Below are positions 51,952 through 60,529 of a DNA stretch of 64,000 nucleotides, piece by piece. Below the pieces are notes generated by a model. That model had not been told where the DNA came from. It saw only the letters and a program-made list of their open reading frames with translations, and ran no database searches. This DNA comes from Bradyrhizobium ivorense (GTDB taxonomy: Bacteria > Pseudomonadota > Alphaproteobacteria > Rhizobiales > Xanthobacteraceae): NCBI RefSeq assembly GCF_900696085.1, contig NZ_CAADFC020000028.1, positions 186,001 through 250,000 of the forward strand, written 5' to 3'. Position numbers and translations under genes: made by a program. Every line of letters begins with the position of its first letter. Within the stretch, counting starts at the first letter, position 1.

Positions 51952-52508
51952 TCAGGCTGCTCGCGGCCGCGATCGCGTCGACGCTGCTGACGGCGGCGCC
52001 GGTTCGCGCGCAGGACAAGCCCGAAGAGCCCGCAGATTATCGCACCGAGGACTATCGGTCGCCGGTGCCGGTGACGCTCGCCGGTGCGCGCGTGCTCTCG
52101 ACCGCGGAGGCGGAAAAGATCTGGCGCGACAAGTCCGGCGCGTTCATCGACGTGCTGCCGCGCGCGCCCAAGCCGAACCTGCCCGAAGGCACGGTGTGGC
52201 GCGAGCGGCCTCATCGCAACATCCCCGGCAGCATCTGGCTGCCCGATACCGGCTACGGTCGGCTCGCGGCATCGACCGAGGACTATCTCAAGCATGGGCT
52301 CGCCCGCGCTACCGGCGGCGACGTCGCGACGCTGCTCGTGATCTACTGCCAGGAGAATTGCTGGATGTCGTGGAACGCGGCCAAGCGCGTGCTGTCCTAC
52401 GGCTACCGCAACGTCGCGTGGTATCCGGATGGAACGGACGGCTGGGAGCGCGCCAATCTGCCGCTGGCGATTGCGGAGCCGGAGCCGCGCGAGGGCGGGG
52501 AGCGGTGA
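51948..52508 (+). CDS. PQQ-dependent catabolism-associated CXXCW-motif protein
   Basis: A 186-aa exported protein with a rhodanese-like fold. The family motif reads YCQENCWMSWNAAKR, two cysteines followed by Trp, with three residues between them. It occurs only beside PQQ dehydrogenase systems and may act as a thiol carrier or in electron or sulfur transfer with the SoxYZ-like protein; this is inference. Start overlaps the binding-protein gene (ATGA), so they are co-translated. Confidence 0.87.
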   Translation: MIRLLAAAIASTLLTAAPVRAQDKPEEPADYRTEDYRSPVPVTLAGARVLSTAEAEKIWRDKSGAFIDVLPRAPKPNLPEGTVWRERPHRNIPGSIWLPDTGYGRLAASTEDYLKHGLARATGGDVATLLVIYCQENCWMSWNAAKRVLSYGYRNVAWYPDGTDGWERANLPLAIAEPEPREGGER

Positions 52509-52536
52509 TCCCCGCACCGCGCGATCCGTGAGAGGT

Positions 52537-52833
52537 TTACGGCTTCTGCTTGTCGAGCTTATCGATGGTCTTGCTGCCGCCACTTTCGCTGGCGGTGAAG
52601 GTCACCTTGTCGCCGGCGTGGAAAGCCTCGAGCGACTGGCTTTTCGGAACCTTGTATTCCTGGCCGGCACCGCCGGCCGCGCCGACCGTGCCGGCCTGGA
52701 CCGGCGCGATGGTGATGGTTCCGCTCAATCGGTCAATTTTGGTGACCATTCCCGAGGATTGCTCGGCCAAAGCCGCTGATGTGACCAGGCTCGCGGCCGC
52801 AAGGCTGGTCAGGACGATCTTGGCTGCTCGCAT
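52537..52833 (-). CDS. Small secreted DUF1344-like protein
   Basis: A 98-aa exported protein (MRAAKIVLTSLAAASLVTSA). The mature part, SSGMVTKIDRLSGTITIAPV and KSQSLEAFHAGDKVTFTASE, is a small beta fold seen in DUF1344 and related periplasmic proteins. GGAGG precedes ATG 52833. It converges with the CXXCW-motif gene. Role unknown, perhaps metal or envelope stress. Confidence 0.7.
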   Translation of the reverse strand: MRAAKIVLTSLAAASLVTSAALAEQSSGMVTKIDRLSGTITIAPVQAGTVGAAGGAGQEYKVPKSQSLEAFHAGDKVTFTASESGGSKTIDKLDKQKP

Positions 52834-52944
52834 CGAGGCCTCCCAATTCGCAGGTAAGTTGGAGGCAACGGGCGAGCGGCGCGATTGGTTCCGCGGCGGT
52901 TCGCCGCTTGGTGACGAAGTGAGAAGGTCCGAGCCACAATAAAG

Positions 52945-53313
52945 CCGTCGTCCCTGCGAAAGCACGGACCCATACGCCGCGGCCTCTCGATTTGAGGCGG
53001 TCGGGGGCGATATCTCGTCAGCGCAATTGAAGCTGGTGGTTCTGGGTCCTTCGCCGGGACGACGGTGGAGAGATTGTGCGCTCGATCCTATCACCGTCAC
53101 CGTGAGGCGGCCGCTTCTTCAGCGGCCCTCGAAGGGTCGACGGCCCGGCTGGTGGCCGATTCATCCTTCGAGGCTCGCCGAAGAGGCTCGCACCTCCAGC
53201 GACAAAGGCGAAGCCTTTGCGCGGGGATGACGGGTTTGTCAGCGGTGCAGCATATCAGTGTCGTCCCGGCGAAAGCCGACATAACAGTTGCCTGCCTCTG
53301 CAGGGACGACAGT
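52945..53313. repeat. Cluster of three intergenic repeat fragments
   Basis: At 52945-53061 an element has outer arms GTCGTCCCTGCGAAAG and CTTCGCCGGGACGAC. At 53096-53200 lies repeat E (GAGGCGGCCGCTTCTTCAGC, GGCCCTCGAAGGGTCGACGG), inverted relative to 58517-58648. At 53262-53313 another GTCGTCCCGGCGAAAG...GGGACGAC fragment follows. Together with flanks they fill 550 bases with no gene. Confidence 0.75.
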
Positions 53314-53382
53314 GGCGATGTTGCGCTTCCCGCTGCCCCTCATACGCCTCGCGATGTGCATACGCCGTGGTGGCCGCAGCCG

Positions 53383-54015
53383 TCAGTCCAGCTCCTGCTG
53401 GATGGTGCGGCCGAGCGCGAACAGGCGCTGGTCGATCGCGGTCGGCACCTCGCAGACGAATTTGACCACGCGCCTGCGGTCCTCGAAGATGCGCGTCTCC
53501 CACACCAGCTGATTGCCGAGCTCGTCGATCTTGGCCTGATCCGGCGGCGAGGCGTCCTGCACTGCCTGCAGCGCCAGCGTATCGGCGCGGATCTTTTCCG
53601 CGGCCTCGCGCTGCTTGCGCATCACGCGCTCGAGCCCGTTCATCACCGAGGCGCGCTGCGCGTTGAGCGCATCGAACAGGCCGGCAAACAGCAGCTTTCC
53701 CGCATTGGTCTTGTCGGCGGCGGACGCTGTGAGGAATTCGCTGATCTCCTTCTGCGCCTGCTCCAGCGGAATGCGGCGCGCGGCGAGCTTGGCCACCAGC
53801 GCGCTGATCTTCGGATCGTCCTTCCACTTGGTCGCGGCGTCGTCGAGCGGCGGCCCGGCCCAGACCGCGGCCAGCGAGATCTCCGGCACCTTGGCCTGGG
53901 TGCACGGCCAGTCCGGATAGCGCGGGTCGGCGCCGAGCGCGGCCTGGTTTGACAGCGCAGCCGCGAGCAGACCGCCGATCCCGATGCACCATGGCCTGAT
54001 CAAGGACTTGATCAT
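53383..54015 (-). CDS. Exported protein of the lut-like operon
   Basis: A 210-aa product with a signal peptide (to about residue 29). The mature part is helical: PDWPCTQAKVPEISLAAVWA, AAKLAARRIPLEQAQKEI-type helices and ENQLVWETRIFEDRRRVVKF-like C-terminal helix with two cysteines. Genes like it end the ABC operon linked to PQQ alcohol dehydrogenases and lanthanide uptake (lut). Its start overlaps the permease stop by four bases. Biochemical role not known. Confidence 0.72.
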   Translation of the reverse strand: MIKSLIRPWCIGIGGLLAAALSNQAALGADPRYPDWPCTQAKVPEISLAAVWAGPPLDDAATKWKDDPKISALVAKLAARRIPLEQAQKEISEFLTASAADKTNAGKLLFAGLFDALNAQRASVMNGLERVMRKQREAAEKIRADTLALQAVQDASPPDQAKIDELGNQLVWETRIFEDRRRVVKFVCEVPTAIDQRLFALGRTIQQELD

Positions 54016-54860
54016 GCGTCGCCTCCGCCGGGCCCGCGGCGCACCAGGCCGCGCGATGGATCGTAAGCCAGGATCGCGCCGATCATGAACACCACCGTGC
54101 AGCCGCCGACCACCGCGAGCGAAACCCAGTTCATCTTGCTATACAGCGCAAACCGTATCAGCTCCACCGCATGTGTGAAGGGATTCCACTGGCAGATATA
54201 ATACAGCATCGGGCTGCCTTCCTGGACGCGCCACAGCGGATAGAGCGCCGACGATGCGAAGAACATCGGGAAGATGACAAAGTTCATCACGCCCGCGAAA
54301 TTCTCCAGCTGCTTGATACCGGACGAGATCAGCATGCCCAGCGCGCCGAGCATCAGCCCGGACAGCACCAGCGCCGGAAGCACCGTGAGATAGCCGATCG
54401 GCGGCGGTGCGATGTCCCAGAACCAGGCGATCGCGAGGAAGGCATAGACCTGCAGCAGCGACACCGCAGTGCCGGCCAAGAGCTTGCAGAACAAGAGATA
54501 GCCGCGCGGCAGCGGGCTCACCAGCAGCGTGCGCATGTTGCCCATCTCGCGGTCATAGACCATCGACAGCGAGGACTGCATGCCGTTGAACAGTTGGATC
54601 ATCGCCATCAGGCCGGGCGCGATATAGACCTCGTAGAGGATGTAGGTCTCGTAGGGCGGGATGATCGAGATGCCGAGCACCTGGCGGAAGCCGGCGGCGA
54701 AGATGAACAGCCAGACCAGCGGCCGCACCAGCGCCGAGACGAAGCGCTCGCGCTGATGCAGGAAGCGCAGCGCCTCGCGCCACACGATGCCGTTCAGGCA
54801 AATGATGTATTCCGACAGCGCGAAGCCGCTTCTCGCTGGTGTGACGGTGGTGCTGCTCAT
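54012..54860 (-). CDS. lutF: ABC-2 type permease of the PQQ/lanthanide system
   Basis: A 282-aa membrane protein with six predicted helices in the ABC-2 fold: LVRPLVWLFIFAAGFRQVLG, YDREMGNMRTLLVSPLPRGY, which is the family loop, and PMFFASSALYPLWRVQEGS. It is of the type found with PQQ-dependent alcohol dehydrogenases; in Methylorubrum the matching lut genes are needed for lanthanide handling. It overlaps both neighbours by four bases, so the operon is tightly coupled. Confidence 0.85.
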   Translation of the reverse strand: MSSTTVTPARSGFALSEYIICLNGIVWREALRFLHQRERFVSALVRPLVWLFIFAAGFRQVLGISIIPPYETYILYEVYIAPGLMAMIQLFNGMQSSLSMVYDREMGNMRTLLVSPLPRGYLLFCKLLAGTAVSLLQVYAFLAIAWFWDIAPPPIGYLTVLPALVLSGLMLGALGMLISSGIKQLENFAGVMNFVIFPMFFASSALYPLWRVQEGSPMLYYICQWNPFTHAVELIRFALYSKMNWVSLAVVGGCTVVFMIGAILAYDPSRGLVRRGPGGGDA

Positions 54861-55678
54861 GACGGCGGCTTTCCTGCGAGCGTGGCGGCCCCGGTCAGGC
54901 GCATGAACGCGGTGTTGACGTCCTGCGCGCCGGCCTCCGCGATGACGCGCGACACCGGGCCGTGGGCCAGCATCTTGCCCTGATGCAGCACGACGAGGTC
55001 GTCGCTCGGCATGATTTCGTCGAACAGGTGGGTCGCCCAGAGCACGCCGATGCCCTGTTCGGCGACCAGCTGGCGGACATGATCGAGGATGTCGGCGCGC
55101 GCCTTGACGTCGAGCCCGACGGTGGCCTCGTCGAGCAGCAACAGCCGCGGCCGGTGCAGCAACGCGCGCGCGATCTCGAGCCGCCGCATCTGGCCGCCCG
55201 AGAGGTCGCGCACCTTGCTGCCGGCGCGGTCGGCGAGGCTGATGCGCTCCAGCACCTCGGCGCTGCGCAGCCTTGCCTCGCGCCGCGAGATGCCGTGCAG
55301 CGCGGCGTGATACAAAAGATTCTGCGTCAGCGACAGGTCGAGGTCGAGCGTGCGCGGCTGGAACACGACGCCCAATAGCCGCAGCGCTTCGCCCGGCGTC
55401 CGGCTGATGTCATGGCCGAAAATGCTGATCCGGCCGGTCTGGATGCCGAACAGCCGCGTCACCAGCGAGAACAGCGTGCTCTTGCCGGCGCCGTTGAGGC
55501 CGAGCAGCGCCGTAAAGCTTGCCGGCGCGACGGTGAAGTTGACGTCGATCAACGCGCGGCGCGGACCGTAAGCGTGGCTGACATGGCCGATCGACAGCGC
55601 GGGCTGCACGGCAGCGTCAGGCCCGGACGCGGTGTCCGGCACGGTCTGGTTCGCGATGTGCCTGTCGGTTGCGGTCAT
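54857..55678 (-). CDS. lutE: ABC ATPase of the PQQ/lanthanide system
   Basis: A 273-aa ATPase with Walker A (LLGLNGAGKSTLFSL), signature (LSGGQMRRLEIARAL), Walker B (LLLLDEATVGLD) and H-loop (WATHLFDE). It belongs to the DRA/NodI-like class that pairs with ABC-2 permeases. Its N-terminal 25 residues are extra and polar. Its start overlaps the beta-propeller stop and its stop overlaps the permease start by four bases each. Confidence 0.88.
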   Translation of the reverse strand: MTATDRHIANQTVPDTASGPDAAVQPALSIGHVSHAYGPRRALIDVNFTVAPASFTALLGLNGAGKSTLFSLVTRLFGIQTGRISIFGHDISRTPGEALRLLGVVFQPRTLDLDLSLTQNLLYHAALHGISRREARLRSAEVLERISLADRAGSKVRDLSGGQMRRLEIARALLHRPRLLLLDEATVGLDVKARADILDHVRQLVAEQGIGVLWATHLFDEIMPSDDLVVLHQGKMLAHGPVSRVIAEAGAQDVNTAFMRLTGAATLAGKPPS

Positions 55679-56646
55679 GGCTGCGCGATCGTGATGCCCC
55701 AGGGCAGTTCGCCGACCTGGATGGTCTTGATCACCTTTTGGGCGGCAACGTCGATCACCGAGACGTCGTTCGAGACGCCGTTGGTGACCAGCAGATATTT
55801 TTCATCCGGCGTGAAGTCCATGTGCCAGACCCGTTGGCCGACCAAGAGATACTTTATCACCTTGTGGCTGACCGCATCGACCACCGCGACGCGGTTGGCA
55901 GGACCGAGCGCGATGAACGCGGTCTTGCCGTCCTTGGTCATGCCGATGCCGACCGGCTGGATCGCTTCCTTGCGCAGGCCCGGAATATCGAAGCTGATCT
56001 TACCGGTGACCTCGCGCTTGACAGGATCGATGATCGACACGGTGCCGCCGATCTCCGAGGAGACCCACAATTCCGAGCTGTCATGCTTGAACTGGGCAAA
56101 GCGCGGCCGCGAGTCGACCAGCACGTTGGCCACAATCTGGCGCGTCGCGGTGTCGATGAAATGCGCCATGTTGGTGGTTTCGGAGGTGTTGATCAGGATC
56201 TTGCCGTCCGGGCTGATCGTCATGCCCTCGGGCTCGACCCCGACCTGGATGTCGCCGATCCGGGCGCGCTTCTCGAGATCGATCACGGTGACCGTGTTGT
56301 CGTTCTCGTTGGCGACATACATGGTCTTGCCGGCGGCATCCTGAGTGAACAATTCAGGGTCGGGGCCGGAGGGCAGGGTGTCGACGATCTCGTTGGTCTT
56401 GGTGTCGATCACCTGGATGGTGTCGTCGTCGCCGACCGCGACCATTACGAACTTGCCGTCGCGCGAGAACTCGATGCCGCGCGGCCGTTGCCCGACCTTG
56501 ATGGTTTTTGTGACCGTCCAACTGGTGGTATCGATCACCGAGACGGTGTTGCCTTTCTCGTTGGACACGTAGGCAACGAACGCGGACGCCGGTGCGATGG
56601 CGGCAAGCCATGCGAACATTCCGGTGATCAGGCTTTGGCGCCACAT
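55675..56646 (-). CDS. PQQ-associated YVTN beta-propeller protein
   Basis: A 323-aa exported protein with a signal peptide (MWRQSLITGMFAWLAAIAPA) and seven propeller repeats of the YVTN type (AYVSNEKGNTVSVIDTTSWT, MYVANENDNTVTVIDLEKRA, VWSMDFTPDEKYLLVTN-like blades). The family occurs with PQQ-dependent catabolism. It may bind the metal, the cofactor or the dehydrogenase; unproven. ATG 56646 has AGGGAGACGAAACGC upstream; ATG 56676 would overlap the previous gene by 16 bases. Confidence 0.82.
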   Translation of the reverse strand: MWRQSLITGMFAWLAAIAPASAFVAYVSNEKGNTVSVIDTTSWTVTKTIKVGQRPRGIEFSRDGKFVMVAVGDDDTIQVIDTKTNEIVDTLPSGPDPELFTQDAAGKTMYVANENDNTVTVIDLEKRARIGDIQVGVEPEGMTISPDGKILINTSETTNMAHFIDTATRQIVANVLVDSRPRFAQFKHDSSELWVSSEIGGTVSIIDPVKREVTGKISFDIPGLRKEAIQPVGIGMTKDGKTAFIALGPANRVAVVDAVSHKVIKYLLVGQRVWHMDFTPDEKYLLVTNGVSNDVSVIDVAAQKVIKTIQVGELPWGITIAQP

Positions 56647-56660
56647 GCGTTTCGTCTCCC

Positions 56661-57842
56661 TCACTGCAGCTTGCATTTCGTCTCGGGCCGGTCAACACCG
56701 AGCGTGTCGAGCTCAGAGACCTGGTGCAGGAAACCTTCCTGCGGCGACACCGAGACGACCATGCGGCCGTCGGCCAGGAGGATCGGCTGGCGCAGCTGCC
56801 AATTCCAGTCCCGCAAGGTCAGCCGGGTGCCCTTGAAGGCGGCGATCGAGAAATCCGGCCCCTTGAGGAAGGCGATGACTTTCGCCGGATCGCCCGAATT
56901 GGTGCGCGATGTTGCCTCGCCGATCATCCGTGCGGCTGTCCAGGCCTGCATGTCGAGCGCGGTCATGCGGCGCTGGTTGAGCTTGACGAAGCGGTTCTGG
57001 ATCTGGACCGCGCCCCATTGATCATGCGCGGCGTCCCAGCTGGTCGGCACCAGGCCGGCCGAGCCGGCTACCGGCCGTGGATCCCAGGTGTGGTAAGGCA
57101 AATAGTCCGCGAACACCTCGCTCTCGTCGGCGGCGATGAGCACGTCATAGGCCGGCATCTGCTGGGTGAACACAGGCATCTGGCGCTGGATCAGCGTGAC
57201 GCCGGAGTCGGTGCGCCGTGCGCCGCCGGTATCCTCAAAGGTCTTTTCCTGGACGATCTTGGCGCCGAACCGCGTGGCGGCGCGGCGCAGCGCATCGGCG
57301 TAGAGCTTGTCCTTGTCGTGCGAGCCGGTGATCAGCAGCCAGCGCTTCCACTGCTTCCACACCAGGTACTGCGCCAGCGCATCGGCCAGCATGCTGCGGG
57401 TCGGGGCGACATGGATGACGTTGGCGCGGCAGTCCTGCTCGCGCAGCCGGTCGTCGATCGCACCGGCATTGAGCAGGATGGTGCCGCGGTCGCGCAGCGC
57501 GTCAGAAACCTTGAGCAACGCGTCGGCGGGCAGATCGGTGATGATAAAACTGTCGCGCGCGGCCAGATCGGTCGCGGCCTTGGCGACGTCGTCGCCGTCC
57601 TTGAGCCTGACCTCATCGAGCGCAAAGCGCTGGTTAAGGAATCTTCCGGTGGTGTTGTTGTCCTCGATCGCCAGCCGCGCGCCGGCGATGCCGTTGTTTT
57701 CGGCAGGCTGCTCGACCAGCGACAGTGACGATTTGACGCCGGCATGGCCGAGATAGCCGATACGGATCTCGACTGGATCGGCCGCCAGCGCCGCTCTCGC
57801 GAACAGGCTGAGTGCGATCGCGCCGACCAGCCATCGGAACAT
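56661..57842 (-). CDS. lutA: Periplasmic binding protein of the PQQ/lanthanide ABC system
   Basis: A 393-aa exported protein (MFRWLVGAIALSLFARAALA) of the branched-chain amino-acid receptor fold (EIRIGYLGHAGVKSSLSLVE, GARLAIEDNNTTGRFLNQRF). It belongs to the group tied to PQQ alcohol dehydrogenases. It is the first gene of the minus-strand operon: binding protein, propeller, ATPase, permease, exported protein. In Methylorubrum lutA-type genes are required for lanthanide growth; here the role is inferred from gene order. Confidence 0.83.
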   Translation of the reverse strand: MFRWLVGAIALSLFARAALAADPVEIRIGYLGHAGVKSSLSLVEQPAENNGIAGARLAIEDNNTTGRFLNQRFALDEVRLKDGDDVAKAATDLAARDSFIITDLPADALLKVSDALRDRGTILLNAGAIDDRLREQDCRANVIHVAPTRSMLADALAQYLVWKQWKRWLLITGSHDKDKLYADALRRAATRFGAKIVQEKTFEDTGGARRTDSGVTLIQRQMPVFTQQMPAYDVLIAADESEVFADYLPYHTWDPRPVAGSAGLVPTSWDAAHDQWGAVQIQNRFVKLNQRRMTALDMQAWTAARMIGEATSRTNSGDPAKVIAFLKGPDFSIAAFKGTRLTLRDWNWQLRQPILLADGRMVVSVSPQEGFLHQVSELDTLGVDRPETKCKLQ

Positions 57843-57874
57843 AAGTCCTCCCGTTACATCTTCTCATTGCTTGA

Positions 57875-57897
57875 GCATGATCGTTTCGGGATCATGC
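57875..57897. repeat. Minimal copy of repeat B hairpin
   Basis: GCATGATC and GATCATGC are perfect 8-bp arms with a 7-base loop, matching the outer arms of the element at 21913. It lies in the divergent gap between the lutA-like gene and the 57984 gene. Confidence 0.6.
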
Positions 57898-57983
57898 AGT
57901 GACTTGCAAGATGACCGAATTGGCCTAGCTTGCAACCCCGCTTTTTGTCCGTGCGAGGTTACCAATTTGATCGGTTCACAATC

Positions 57984-58499
57984 ATGAGATCGTTCGTCAT
58001 CGTCATGTTGGCGATGTTTGCAATGTCGGCCGCGGCACGTGCCGAGCCGCCCAAGGTCGCGGTGTTCGATCTCGAGATGATCGACACCAGCCTGCAGGGC
58101 GAGGTGAACGGGGCGCAGGCCGACGAGCAGGCGCGGCTCGCGCGCACCGGCGATCAGGTGCGCAAGGCGCTGGCGGAGTCAGGCAAGTTCCGCGTACTCG
58201 ACATCGCGCCGGTCAATGCTGCGGCGCACGGCAGCAACCTTCAGGCCTGCGGCGGCTGCGACGTCAAGCTGGCCGGCGAGATCGGCGCCGATCTCGTGAT
58301 GACCGGCGTGGTGCAGAAGGTCTCCAACCTGATCCTCAACATCAATCTCTATTTGCGCGACGTGCACACCGGCCAGCTGCTTGCGGCCGCCAGCGCCGAC
58401 ATGCGCGGCAACACCGACGAATCCTGGTCGCGCGCCACCGGCTACCTCATACGCAACCGCCTGCTCGCGCCGAATTACGGCGCGCCGCAGGCGCAATGA
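57984..58499 (+). CDS. Exported DUF2380/DUF3280-type protein beside the lut-like operon
   Basis: A 171-aa product with a signal peptide (MRSFVIVMLAMFAMSAAARA). The mature fold, PPKVAVFDLEMIDTSLQGEV and AGEIGADLVMTGVVQKVSNL, resembles TolB-N-like exported proteins (DUF2380/3280). It has a CGGCD motif (residues in ACGGCDVKL). It is divergent from the lutA-like gene. In other PQQ loci a matching exported protein (lutB-like) accompanies the binding protein; equivalence here is tentative. Confidence 0.72.
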   Translation: MRSFVIVMLAMFAMSAAARAEPPKVAVFDLEMIDTSLQGEVNGAQADEQARLARTGDQVRKALAESGKFRVLDIAPVNAAAHGSNLQACGGCDVKLAGEIGADLVMTGVVQKVSNLILNINLYLRDVHTGQLLAAASADMRGNTDESWSRATGYLIRNRLLAPNYGAPQAQ

Positions 58500-58516
58500 T
58501 TTGCATACACCAATCT

Positions 58517-58648
58517 AATTCCGTCATCCTGAGGTGCGAGCTCTTGCGAGCCTCGAAGGATGAATCGGCCAGGCTACATCCGCGCGAAAAGCCGGGCCGT
58601 CGACCCTTCGAGGGCCGCTGAAGAAGCGGCCACCTCAGGGTGACGGGA
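58517..58648. repeat. Repeat E, long inverted element
   Basis: Begins CCGTCATCCTGAGGTGCGAG and ends CACCTCAGGGTGACGGG; inside are GAGCTCTTGCGAGCCTCGAA and CCCTTCGAGGGCCGCTGAAG. The reverse complement matches 53096-53200. Such elements are typical of Bradyrhizobium intergenic DNA. Confidence 0.78.
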
Positions 58649-58726
58649 CTGAGATGCGCGGATTGCTTTCCCAAGTGAGGCGGCGCGCCATAAGCGATCG
58701 CCTAGGGGCGAGCGTACGGCTGGCGA

Positions 58727-58840
58727 ATTTCGGAATATTGGAAGAATACCCCTGACTTGCCCGACGTGTCAAGCGGCCTCGTCAGCGGCCTCGTCGAGGC
58801 CGCCGCCGGCTACTTTGCATGGGGTTGTTTTGGCCATATT
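58727..58840. repeat. Dispersed intergenic repeat A, copy 2
   Basis: Same blocks as copy 1 at 8507-8610 (CCTGACTTGCCCGACGTGTC and GGCTACTTTGCATGGGGTTG), with a different GC-rich hairpin between them. It lies just past the 3' end of the S-formylglutathione hydrolase gene, as copy 1 does for katA. Confidence 0.8.
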
Positions 58841-58871
58841 GGCATCGCGCCGCCTTTGGCGCGGGGAAACG

Positions 58872-59711
58872 TTACGCCTTCAGCCGCGCGGCGTGCCAGT
58901 GCAGGTGGTCGGCCATGAAGGTCGAGATGAAGTAGTAGCTGTGGTCGTAACCGGGCTGGCGCCGCAGGGTGAGGGGGATGTTCGCCTTCTCGCAAGCGGC
59001 CTTCAGTAGCTCGGGCTTCAGCTGCTCGGCGAGGAACTGGTCGGCATCGCCGACATCGACCAGGAGACCGGAGAAGCGCGCGCCGTCCTCGATCAGCGCG
59101 ACGGTGTCATGCTTGCGCCACGCCTGCTTGTTGCCGCCGAGATAGCCGCCGAGCGCCTTGGTGCCCCACGGCACCTGCGATGGCGCCACGATCGGCGCGA
59201 ACGCGCTCGCCGCACGGTAGCGGTCGGGATGGCGCAGCGCCACCGTCAGCGCGCCGTGGCCGCCCATGGAGTGGCCGAGGATCGATTGCCTGTTGGTATC
59301 GACCGGGAAGTTTGCGGCGATCAGCGCCGGCAATTCCTCGGTGACATAGCTCCACATCCGGTAATTGGTCGCGAACGGCGCTTCGGTTGCATCGACATAA
59401 AAGCCGGCGCCGAGCCCGAAATCGTAGGAATTGGCGGGATCGCCGGGCACGCCTTCACCGCGCGGGCTGGTGTCGGGCGCGACGAAGATCAGGCCGAGCT
59501 CGGCGCAGGCCGCGCGGTACTCGCCCTTCTCGGTGACGTTGGCATGGGTGCAGGTCAGGCCCGACAGACAGGTGACGACCGGCAGTTTGGTGCCGGGTGC
59601 GTGCTCCGGGACGAACACCGAGAACGTCATGTCGGTCTTGGTCTCGCGGCTCGGATGCCGGTACACACCCTGCGTGCCGCCATGCGATTTGTTCTGGGAA
59701 ACGGTCTGCAT
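58872..59711 (-). CDS. fghA: S-formylglutathione hydrolase
   Basis: A 279-aa cytoplasmic serine hydrolase that splits S-formylglutathione into formate and glutathione, the second half of glutathione-linked formaldehyde oxidation. It has the nucleophile Ser148 in GHSMGG, Asp224 in VGDADQFL and His257 in GYDHSYYF, and the conserved CLSGLTCTHANVTEKGEYR near the oxyanion site (split: CLSGLTC, THANVTEKG). AGGAA precedes ATG 59711. It removes the formaldehyde made by the methanol dehydrogenases of this island. The partner glutathione-dependent formaldehyde dehydrogenase is not in the window. Confidence 0.95.
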   Translation of the reverse strand: MQTVSQNKSHGGTQGVYRHPSRETKTDMTFSVFVPEHAPGTKLPVVTCLSGLTCTHANVTEKGEYRAACAELGLIFVAPDTSPRGEGVPGDPANSYDFGLGAGFYVDATEAPFATNYRMWSYVTEELPALIAANFPVDTNRQSILGHSMGGHGALTVALRHPDRYRAASAFAPIVAPSQVPWGTKALGGYLGGNKQAWRKHDTVALIEDGARFSGLLVDVGDADQFLAEQLKPELLKAACEKANIPLTLRRQPGYDHSYYFISTFMADHLHWHAARLKA

Positions 59712-59740
59712 CGTGATGTTCCTGGTTGCTGAGCGCGGCT

Positions 59741-60361
59741 TCAGGCGACGCCACTCTCGATGGCCAATCGCACCAGCTCCGCCGAGGTGCGCACGCCGAG
59801 CTTCTGGCGCATGATCGATGACGTGTTGGCGACGGTTTTGTAGGAGGAATGCACCAGCCAGGCGATCTCCGACAGGCTCTTGCCGGACGAGAGCAGGCGC
59901 AGGATCTCCATCTCGCGCGAGGTCAGCTTCGACAGTGGATTCTGCGCAAAGGCCGGCCGCGCGAAGGCGACGTTGCGGGCGATCGCCGGCGGCAGATAGA
60001 CGCCGCCATTGCCGACCTCGCGCACTGCTTCGACCAGATCGTTGGGATCGCCGGTCTTGGAGACGTAGCCCTTGGCGCCGATGTCGATGGCGCGGGCGGC
60101 GAACACCGGGTCGCTGTTCATGCTGAACATGATGATGCGGGCGTCGGCATCGCGCGCCAGGATGCGGCGCGCCAGCTCGAAGCCAGATACCGTCGGCAGG
60201 TTGATGTCGATCACGCAGATGTCGGGCTTGTCGGCGACGAAGGCGCGCTCGCCGCTCTCGGCGTCGGCGGCCTCGAGCAGCGCGATCTCGGGATCATCGG
60301 CGAACACGGTGCGGCAACCGGAAGCGACGATCGGATGGTCATCAACGATCAGAATGCGCAT
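59741..60361 (-). CDS. NarL/LuxR-type response regulator
   Basis: The 206-aa protein has a receiver (D7, D8, phosphoacceptor D52, Lys in GAKGYVSKTGD) and a C-terminal LuxR helix-turn-helix (LTSREMEILRLLSSGKSLSE, SSYKTVANTSSIMRQKLGV). It is transcribed away from its kinase partner at 60530 across a 168-base gap. Two-component pairs of this kind (AgmR/EraR/PedR-type) control PQQ alcohol dehydrogenases and sense lanthanides in Pseudomonas, so a role in switching xoxF is likely but inferred. Confidence 0.88.
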   Translation of the reverse strand: MRILIVDDHPIVASGCRTVFADDPEIALLEAADAESGERAFVADKPDICVIDINLPTVSGFELARRILARDADARIIMFSMNSDPVFAARAIDIGAKGYVSKTGDPNDLVEAVREVGNGGVYLPPAIARNVAFARPAFAQNPLSKLTSREMEILRLLSSGKSLSEIAWLVHSSYKTVANTSSIMRQKLGVRTSAELVRLAIESGVA

Positions 60362-60529
60362 GGCGTTGTCCCGTCGACCGGCGTCGCTCCCTTCATCTCG
60401 TCGCGTGCACAACGGTTCCGAACCGTTGTGCACCTCGTGGGAGATTGCAGTAGGGTCGGATTAGATAGCCGGGCAAATTTGGCTGTCAACGATCCTCTGG
60501 GAGGATGGTTCGCGGTCGGGGGCAACGCA

